DNA from: JAJPXI01 sp045595705
GTDB taxonomy: Bacteria > Bacillota > Clostridia > Oscillospirales > Oscillospiraceae
Length of the DNA: 18,106 nt
Direction: 5' to 3'
Assembly (NCBI GenBank): GCA_045595705.1
Contig: JAZOBA010000002.1
Coordinates: 1-18,106 of the forward strand
A model generated the notes under the pieces. The model did not search any database and was not told the origin of the DNA. It was given only the letters and a program-made list of their open reading frames with translations. This document shows, piece after piece, positions 14,459 through 18,106 of the stretch. Position 1 is the first letter of the stretch. Each line of letters opens with the position of its first letter. The translations under genes were made by a program, and so were the position numbers.

Positions 14459-15001
14459 TTATTTGATACCTTTATGTAGCAGGGGAGACAGAGGTTTGTA
14501 GATGAAGAAGGTAATCAGCGAATTGATGCCAGCCTTCAGCAGGTTAAAGGGAAGAATCACGGGCAGCAGCATGGAGTCCACTACTGCGACGGGGGCGCCC
14601 ATAAAATGGGGGGTAATGAAATGGTTGGCAATCATCATAACCAGACCCATCATGATCGTGCCGAAAATCAGTCCCAGCAGTGCGCCGGTGCGGGTACGGC
14701 GGGAGCGATAAATCAGACCAGCGGTCAGAGCCAGAACGCTGGAGGAGATGGTGTGCATCAGAAAGCCGTACACTCCGTTTCCACCCAAGAAAAAGGCCTG
14801 AATGAACGAGGCTAGAACAGTAATGATCACACCGGGAATCGGACCGCAGGCGAAGGCACCCAGCAGGATGGCTACATCGGCGGGGTCGTATTCCAGAAAA
14901 GCGGCGGAGGGGAACAAGGGGAAGTGGATCAGGGTGATCAGCACGGCGGAGATGGCGGTGAGCATAGCGATGGTGGTGATTTTACGTGCGGTCATGGACA
15001 T
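14459..15001 (-). CDS. ribU: Riboflavin ECF transporter S component RibU
   Basis: A 180-residue membrane protein with about six helices. It is the riboflavin-binding unit of an ECF importer. Family features include the N-terminal MTARKITTIAMLTAISAVL helix, FPSAAFLEYDPADVAILLG (the RibU-like FLxYDPxDV segment) and GPIPGVIITVLASFIQAF. The assignment is supported by the FMN riboswitch directly upstream. The start is ATG at 15001 (MSMTARK), with AAAGGAG (15010-15016) eight bases upstream; a longer open frame runs into the riboswitch and is not coding. Monocistronic, with its own terminator. Confidence 0.93.
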   Translation of the reverse strand: MSMTARKITTIAMLTAISAVLITLIHFPLFPSAAFLEYDPADVAILLGAFACGPIPGVIITVLASFIQAFFLGGNGVYGFLMHTISSSVLALTAGLIYRSRRTRTGALLGLIFGTIMMGLVMMIANHFITPHFMGAPVAVVDSMLLPVILPFNLLKAGINSLITFFIYKPLSPLLHKGIK

Positions 15002-15009
15002 AAAAAAGA

Positions 15010-15082
15010 CTCCTTTCCAATGGAAACATCTGAAAAGCAAATGCCTTTCAGGTGTCAACATCAAAAGGAGAAATTGTGACAC
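15010..15082 (-). promoter_or_regulatory. Expression platform of the FMN riboswitch
   Basis: The ribU Shine-Dalgarno AAAGGAG (15010-15016) is exactly complementary to CTCCTTT (minus strand of 15064-15070), just after the aptamer. That CTCCTTT can alternatively lie in the loop of a GTGTCA/TGACAC hairpin (15077-15082 / 15052-15057). A further hairpin CTGAAA/TTTCAG spans 15030-15051. There is no clear U-tract terminator before the SD, so translational control is favoured. Confidence 0.55.
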
Positions 15083-15200
15083 ATCTTCTTTCATCCAGAC
15101 TATACTGTTGGTCCCGGAGTTGCACCGGGTCGGCTCCTTGAAATCGAGGAGTTCGCGGACTGTACCGCCAGTGGGGAATTTCGCCCCGCCCTGAAGACAT
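15083..15200 (-). ncRNA. FMN riboswitch (RFN element)
   Basis: The minus strand carries the conserved RFN blocks in order: TCTTCAGGGCGGGG, GAAATTCCCCACTGGCGGT, ACAGTCCGCGA, a variable hairpin CTCCTCG..AAGGAG, GCCGACCCGGTGCAACTCCGGG, AGTCTGGATGAAAGAAGA. The P1 ends (GTCTTC / GAAGAT) pair. It senses FMN and lowers ribU expression when flavin is plentiful. Confidence 0.95.
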
Positions 15201-15222
15201 TTCATTCAGTTGTTCTGAGCAT

Positions 15223-15250
15223 ATTATAGCAAAGGGGAAAAAGATTGCAA
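15223..15250 (-). promoter_or_regulatory. ribU promoter
   Basis: TTGCAA (15245-15250), a 16-bp spacer and TATAAT (15223-15228) on the minus strand, a short distance upstream of the aptamer. Confidence 0.7.
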
Positions 15251-15261
15251 CATAAAAATTT

Positions 15262-15312
15262 AGAATATATGTTCGACTGGAGGTTGACGCGGGAAAAGAA
15301 ATTGGATAGAAT
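15262..15312 (+). promoter_or_regulatory. Promoter and LexA-like site of the SLOG gene
   Basis: TTGACG (15284-15289), 17 bp, TAGAAT (15307-15312). Just upstream, 15262-15275 (AGAATATATGTTCG) fits the Firmicutes SOS box at about 12 of 14 positions. It shares ATGTTCGACTG with the dinB promoter. Confidence 0.6.
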
Positions 15313-15336
15313 AGGGATGGAAAGGGGGGGAACTTC

Positions 15337-15843
15337 GTGAAAAAAGAACAGACCTGCAGTTTTACCGGTCACCGTCCGGAAAAACTGCCTTGGGGATTTA
15401 ACGAAGAAGACCCCCGCTGCGATGTATTGAAGGGGCGCCTTCGCCGTGCGGCGGAGCAGGCTTATGAAGACGGGTACCGCCATTTTATTTCCGGTATGGC
15501 CCGTGGGTGTGACCAGTATTTTGCCGAAATCGTTCTTGAACTGAAGGAGATGTACCCTGACATTACGTTGGAGGCGGCCATTCCCTGCGAAGCGCAGGCG
15601 GAAGGGTGGAAAGAGCACGAACGGGAGCGGTATTTTAATCTGGTGGCCCGGTGTGATTACGAAACCATGGTGCAGCGACAGTATGACAAGGGCTGCATGC
15701 AGCGGCGCAACCGCTATATGGTGGATCGGTCGGCACGGCTGATCGCTGTCTATGACGGAATGCTGGGTGGAACCATGTATACGCTCAACTATGCCATGAA
15801 CCATGGAGTTGAGACGGTGGTTCTGGAATTGGAAACCGAATAA
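15337..15843 (+). CDS. SLOG family protein (DUF1273/YpsA-like)
   Basis: A 168-residue Rossmann-like protein of the SLOG superfamily, in which members bind nucleotides or nucleotide-derived ligands. Seen here: FTGHRPEKLP near the N terminus, the FISGMARGCDQYFAEIV glycine-rich loop (about 50-66), AAIPCEAQAEGWKEHERERY, then a YMVDRSARLIAVYDG strand and a GGTMYTLNYA loop. YpsA of B. subtilis has been linked to division and stress; the role here is unknown. The start is GTG at 15337 after an AAAGGGGGGG site. A LexA-like motif before the promoter suggests damage induction, as inference. It stands alone, followed by a terminator. Confidence 0.85.
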   Translation: MKKEQTCSFTGHRPEKLPWGFNEEDPRCDVLKGRLRRAAEQAYEDGYRHFISGMARGCDQYFAEIVLELKEMYPDITLEAAIPCEAQAEGWKEHERERYFNLVARCDYETMVQRQYDKGCMQRRNRYMVDRSARLIAVYDGMLGGTMYTLNYAMNHGVETVVLELETE

Positions 15844-15851
15844 AGAATGCA

Positions 15852-15879
15852 AAAAGGCAGTCCGTTCGGACTGCCTTTT
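15852..15879. terminator. Bidirectional terminator between the SLOG gene and rplT
   Basis: AAAAGGCAGTCCG (15852-15864) and CGGACTGCCTTTT (15867-15879) form a 13-bp stem with U runs for both strands. It ends the infC-rpmI-rplT operon as well. Confidence 0.9.
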
Positions 15880-15899
15880 GTGTTTGTTTATGAAGGGAA

Positions 15900-16256
15900 T
15901 TAGCCCAGCTGAGCCTTGGCCAGCTCGGTCAGAGCGGTGAAAGCGGCCTTGTCGTTGACAGCCAGCTCGGCCAGCATCTTGCGGTTGATCTCCACACCGG
16001 CCTTCTTCAGACCGTTCATGAAGGTGGAGTAGTTCATGCCGTTCATCTTGCAGGCGGCAGAAATACGGGTGATCCACAGACGGCGGAAATCACGCTTCTT
16101 CAGGCGACGGCCGGTGTAAGCGTAGGTCAGGGACTTCATCACTGCCTCGTTGGCAACGCGGAAGTGCTTGGAGCGAGAACCCCAATAGCCCTTGGCCATC
16201 TTCATCACTTTATTTCTTCTCTTGCGCGTCATCATCGCGCCCTTAACTCTTGCCAT
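15900..16256 (-). CDS. rplT: 50S ribosomal protein L20
   Basis: 118 residues, the usual full length. This large-subunit assembly protein binds 23S rRNA early. The basic N-terminal tail (MARVKGAMMTRKRRNKVMKM) and the globular part with TYAYTGRRLKKRDFRRLWITRI are characteristic. GGAGG precedes the ATG. It is the last gene of infC-rpmI-rplT. In many bacteria L20 represses this operon by binding its leader or an internal site, so the long infC leader may be its target. Confidence 0.98.
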   Translation of the reverse strand: MARVKGAMMTRKRRNKVMKMAKGYWGSRSKHFRVANEAVMKSLTYAYTGRRLKKRDFRRLWITRISAACKMNGMNYSTFMNGLKKAGVEINRKMLAELAVNDKAAFTALTELAKAQLG

Positions 16257-16293
16257 TGTTAAAAGCCTCCTATTCTAAAACGTATACGTTATC

Positions 16294-16491
16294 TTACTTG
16301 TAGGGGATCAGCTTGCGCACGGTGGCCTCGTTGGTCACGTCGGCATATGCGCCGGTGCGCAGATGACGAGTACGCTTGGTGGTCTTCTTGGTCAGGATGT
16401 GGCGCTTGAATGCATGTGCGCGCTTGACCTTGCCGCTCTTGGTCAGATTGAATCTCTTCTTCGCACCGCTATGGGTTTTGATCTTAGGCAT
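16294..16491 (-). CDS. rpmI: 50S ribosomal protein L35
   Basis: 65 residues, complete. A small, very basic large-subunit protein with MPKIKTHSGAKKRFNLTKSG at the N terminus and KRHILTKKTTKRTRHLR in the middle, both typical. AAGGAG lies before the ATG. It sits between infC and rplT, the standard order, with 37 bp to rplT and 49 bp from infC. Confidence 0.98.
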   Translation of the reverse strand: MPKIKTHSGAKKRFNLTKSGKVKRAHAFKRHILTKKTTKRTRHLRTGAYADVTNEATVRKLIPYK

Positions 16492-16540
16492 AGTAGTAGC
16501 TCCTTCCGTGTGTTTAAAAAATCATTGATTTTTGACTTAC

Positions 16541-17059
16541 TTATTTACCAGACTTTGGGGACAGGAAGATGGACATCATCCGGCCTTCCATCTTGGCGTT
16601 CTTATCCAGGTTTGCAACATCCTTGCACTGCTCGGCAAACTTATCCAGCAGGTCCTTGCCGATCTCAGTATGTGCCATCTCACGGCCGCGGAAACGAACA
16701 GAGACCTTGACTCGGTTGCCGTCAGCAACGAACTTCTGAGCGTTCTTCACCTTGGTGTTGAAATCACCCACGTCAATGCCGGGAGACATCCGGATCTCCT
16801 TAATCTCGACCACATGCTGATTCTTTCTTGCTTCCTTTTCCCGCTTGCTCTGCTCGAAACGGAACTTGCCGTAGTTCATCAGCTTGCAGACGGGGGGAGT
16901 AGCCTGGGGAGAAATCTTGACCAGGTCCAGACCCTGCTCGTCAGCGATCTTCAGTGCTTCGTCAGAGGACATGATGCCCAGCTGCTCACCCTGAGAGCCG
17001 ATCAGTCGAATCTCCTTGTCATTGATCTCTTCGTTCAGTTCATGCATTTGCTTACTAAT
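16541..17059 (-). CDS. infC: Translation initiation factor IF-3, ATT start
   Basis: IF-3 binds the 30S subunit and checks start-codon pairing. 172 residues with both domains: the N domain (LNEEINDKEIRLIGSQGEQLG, YGKFRFEQSKREKEARKNQ linker) and the C domain (IKEIRMSPGIDVGDFNTK, VRFRGREMAHTEIG). The start chosen is ATT at 17057-17059, read as MSKQMHELNEE. GGAGGT (17069-17074) is nine bases from it but 21 bases from the first ATG (17047). An ATT start is known for infC in E. coli and B. subtilis and lets IF-3 limit its own synthesis. First gene of the operon, with a leader of about 155 nt. Confidence 0.95.
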   Translation of the reverse strand: MSKQMHELNEEINDKEIRLIGSQGEQLGIMSSDEALKIADEQGLDLVKISPQATPPVCKLMNYGKFRFEQSKREKEARKNQHVVEIKEIRMSPGIDVGDFNTKVKNAQKFVADGNRVKVSVRFRGREMAHTEIGKDLLDKFAEQCKDVANLDKNAKMEGRMMSIFLSPKSGK

Positions 17060-17215
17060 GGTCGATGCACCTCCGTTCTAAAATCACAAAACGCGGATAC
17101 CATGATGGCACCCGCGCAACAACAAACCACCCACTGGTGGCCTGATAGAAACGTTGTTAACCTCTTTGCTTCGTGCTGGAGGTGAGGCGGATGCGATCAG
17201 CCTTCTTTGTTTTGC
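17060..17215 (-). ncRNA. infC leader, possible L20/IF-3 regulatory RNA
   Basis: About 155 nt lie between the promoter and infC. The transcript has a strong hairpin at 17092-17116 (CGCGGGTGCCAT pairing with ATGGTATCCGCG, two G-U pairs), followed by TTTTGTGATTTT, then the SD. Upstream are conserved-looking segments such as GAGGTTAACAACG and GGCCACCAGTGGGTGGTTTG, the latter able to form CCACC/GGTGG pairs. Firmicutes infC operons carry an L20-binding leader; I assign this by position and structure only. Confidence 0.6.
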
Positions 17216-17221
17216 TGGATT

Positions 17222-17250
17222 AGTATATCAGCCCACATCTGGTTTGTCAA
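17222..17250 (-). promoter_or_regulatory. Promoter of infC-rpmI-rplT
   Basis: TTGACA (17245-17250), a 17-bp spacer and TATACT (17222-17227) on the minus strand, near consensus. Expected start is near 17215. Confidence 0.9.
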
Positions 17251-17282
17251 TCACTTTCTTGAAGTTTTTTGTGCATTTTTTC

Positions 17283-17312
17283 GTATATTCCTTTGCCCTC
17301 CTGTTCATACTA
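17283..17312 (+). promoter_or_regulatory. Forespore sigma-G type promoter
   Basis: GTATA (17283-17287), a spacer of exactly 18 bp and CATACTA (17306-17312) match the published B. subtilis sigma-G consensus GHATR-N18-CATnHTA at every position. The RBS AAAAGGAGG and the Q/N-rich ORF follow about 20-40 bp downstream. Confidence 0.7.
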
Positions 17313-17350
17313 ATTCCTGTCCGCAGTGCGACAAAAGGAGGAACATTTTT

Positions 17351-17488
17351 ATGCAGAATCAGAAGAATAATCAGAACAACCAGAACGAGCAGAATCAGAA
17401 GAACAACCAGCAGAACAATCAGAACAACCGCAACAACCAGAACGAGCAGAACCAGAAGAACAACCAGCAGAACAACAACCGCCGATAA
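17351..17488 (+). CDS. 45-aa Gln/Asn-rich microprotein, probable forespore protein
   Basis: The ORF encodes 45 residues composed only of Met, Gln, Asn, Lys, Glu and Arg, beginning MQNQKNNQNNQNEQNQKNN and ending NNNRR. It is preceded by a full AAAAGGAGG (17333-17341), nine bases from the ATG, and by a perfect-match sigma-G type promoter. A 19-codon unit (NNQNEQNQKNNQQNN core) is repeated. No membrane segment, signal or known domain is seen. Gamma-type small acid-soluble spore proteins are also small, Gln/Asn-rich, repeated and sigma-G driven, but their conserved blocks are absent here. A forespore storage or structural role is inference. The hydrophobic frame on the other strand is a shadow. 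Confidence 0.7.
   Translation: MQNQKNNQNNQNEQNQKNNQQNNQNNRNNQNEQNQKNNQQNNNRR
17375..17475 (+). repeat. Direct repeat inside the Q/N-rich gene
   Basis: Two 44-bp copies (17375-17418 and 17432-17475) differ at one base (T/C, synonymous Asn) and are 57 bp (19 codons) apart. This near-identity points to a recent internal duplication. Confidence 0.9.
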
Positions 17489-17497
17489 TGCCGACTC

Positions 17498-17528
17498 TTG
17501 ATAAAAAGGTTTCACACCTTTTTATCAA
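17498..17528 (+). terminator. Terminator-like hairpin after the Q/N-rich gene
   Basis: TTGATAAAAAGGT (17498-17510), loop TTCAC, ACCTTTTTATCAA (17516-17528), 10 bp past the stop. The U run is inside the stem, so strength is uncertain. Confidence 0.6.
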
Positions 17529-17558
17529 AGCGCACAGTGCAGTATCCGCAAAGGGTAC

Positions 17559-17684
17559 GCCGCATCCGTAATGCGGCAAAGCCGCTAACGGCTGCGCAGC
17601 TTCATAAAACGATGCAAGCGTTTTATGAAAAACTTGTATAAGCGGGGAAATGATGCGGCGGAGCATTCCGCCGCATCATTTTTA
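17559..17684. repeat. Second hairpin-array element, ending in a UPF0210 terminator
   Basis: Four consecutive hairpins: GCCGCAT/ATGCGGC (17559-17577), AGCCG/CGGCT (17580-17593), TTCATAAAACG/CGTTTTATGAA (17601-17629), and a 15-bp stem AAATGATGCGGCGGA/TCCGCCGCATCATTT (17648-17681) followed by TTT, which can act as a terminator. No ORF. The motif CAAGCGTTTT is shared with the array after valS. Between the Q/N-rich gene and the convergent UPF0210 gene there is nothing else. Confidence 0.7.
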
Positions 17685-17701
17685 TTACATATTGCGTACA
17701 C

Positions 17702-18106
17702 TCAGTTCTTCAGGCTGTGCATAGGTGCAGGGATGCGGCCGCCTCGGTCGATAAACGCCTTGCTGGACTCCGGATGCACCGGCATCACAGGAGCGCTACC
17801 CAGCAGACCGCCCATCTCGATGTGGTCACCCACCTTGGTACCGGGAGAAACCAGCACACGAACCGCAGTCGTCTTGCTGTTAACCATGCCGATCGCCGCC
17901 TCGTCGGCGATGATGGCAGAGATGGTCTCCGCCGGCGTATCGCCTGGGACCGCGATCATGTCCAGACCCACGGAACAGACACAGGTCATGGCCTCCAGCT
18001 TGTCCAGACACAGGGTGCCACTCTCAGCCGCGGCGATCATACCCTCGTCCTCACTGACAGGGATAAAAGCGCCGGACAGGCCACCCACGGAAGTCGGAGG
18101 CCAAGC
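17702..18106 (-). CDS. UPF0210 / PFL family protein, C-terminal part (5' cut by window)
   Basis: The last 134 or so residues of a family normally about 450 long. Typical C-terminal features are GGLSGAFIPVSEDEGM, VGLDMIAVPGDT, the ADEAAIGMVNSKTTAVRV stretch and the closing GGLLGSAPVMPVHPESS...RGGRIPAPMHSLKN. The frame is open to the window edge (A-W-P-P-T-S before VGG), so the gene begins outside. Function is unknown; it is usually the partner of a small ACT-domain protein and has a pyruvate-formate-lyase-like fold by structure. Confidence 0.9.
   Translation of the reverse strand, partial: AWPPTSVGGLSGAFIPVSEDEGMIAAAESGTLCLDKLEAMTCVCSVGLDMIAVPGDTPAETISAIIADEAAIGMVNSKTTAVRVLVSPGTKVGDHIEMGGLLGSAPVMPVHPESSKAFIDRGGRIPAPMHSLKN

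Noticed and set aside
14459..15205. Longer 248-residue start for ribU
   Set aside because: The extra codons read through the FMN riboswitch; the SD and family alignment place the start at 15001.
17375..17475. CRISPR-like direct repeats
   Set aside because: Only two copies, in frame within an ORF, with a spacer that is itself Q/N coding; no cas genes.
17228..17515. 95-residue Leu/Val-rich frame on the minus strand
   Set aside because: It is the antisense of the Q/N repeat (Asn and Gln codons read backwards as Val and Leu), overlaps the infC promoter, and has no SD.

Overview
The window looks like chromosomal DNA of an anaerobic, endospore-forming Clostridia member, plausibly Oscillospiraceae-like. 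It carries spoIVB and spo0A, Firmicutes-type sigma-A promoters, strong GGAGG ribosome sites, an infC-rpmI-rplT operon with an ATT start, and RibU under an FMN riboswitch. Most genes are moderately GC-rich. The block at about 4750-6820 is visibly more AT-rich. No species is claimed.

Layout, left to right. (1) The 3' half of valS is followed by a 132-bp array of hairpins and then a second, diverged copy of the last 60 bp of valS. (2) A minus-strand copper operon, csoR-copA, has the copper chaperone CopZ fused in frame to the C terminus of the ATPase. A perfect CsoR-type palindrome overlaps its promoter. (3) A small DUF378 membrane protein. (4) A probable nitrosative-stress module: a Crp/Fnr regulator divergent from a TIGR04076 protein and a 4Fe-4S protein, ending in a truncated hybrid-cluster-protein gene. 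(5) tRNA-Leu(GAG) and a DUF6512 membrane protein.

(6) spoIVB, then a tight four-gene cluster (EamA permease, nucleoside phosphorylase-like protein, two-domain kinase, ECF S component), then spo0A with two candidate 0A boxes. This cluster separates two sporulation genes that are usually neighbours. (7) Minus-strand dinB (Pol IV) and ribU, then a plus-strand SLOG/DUF1273 gene. The dinB and SLOG promoters share a LexA-like motif. (8) Minus-strand infC-rpmI-rplT with a long leader. (9) A 45-codon gene made only of Met, Gln, Asn, Lys, Glu and Arg, preceded by a textbook forespore sigma-G promoter. (10) A second hairpin array and the 3' end of a UPF0210 (PFL family) gene.

How the parts work together: CsoR senses Cu(I) and derepresses the CopA-CopZ exporter. 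The Crp/Fnr block probably responded to NO or redox stress but has lost its Hcp enzyme. Spo0A (entry into sporulation), SpoIVB (sigma-K checkpoint signalling) and possibly the Q/N-rich microprotein (forespore) belong to the sporulation programme. The strongest candidates for something undescribed are the sigma-G-type Q/N microprotein and the small element that appears to have replaced the end of valS.
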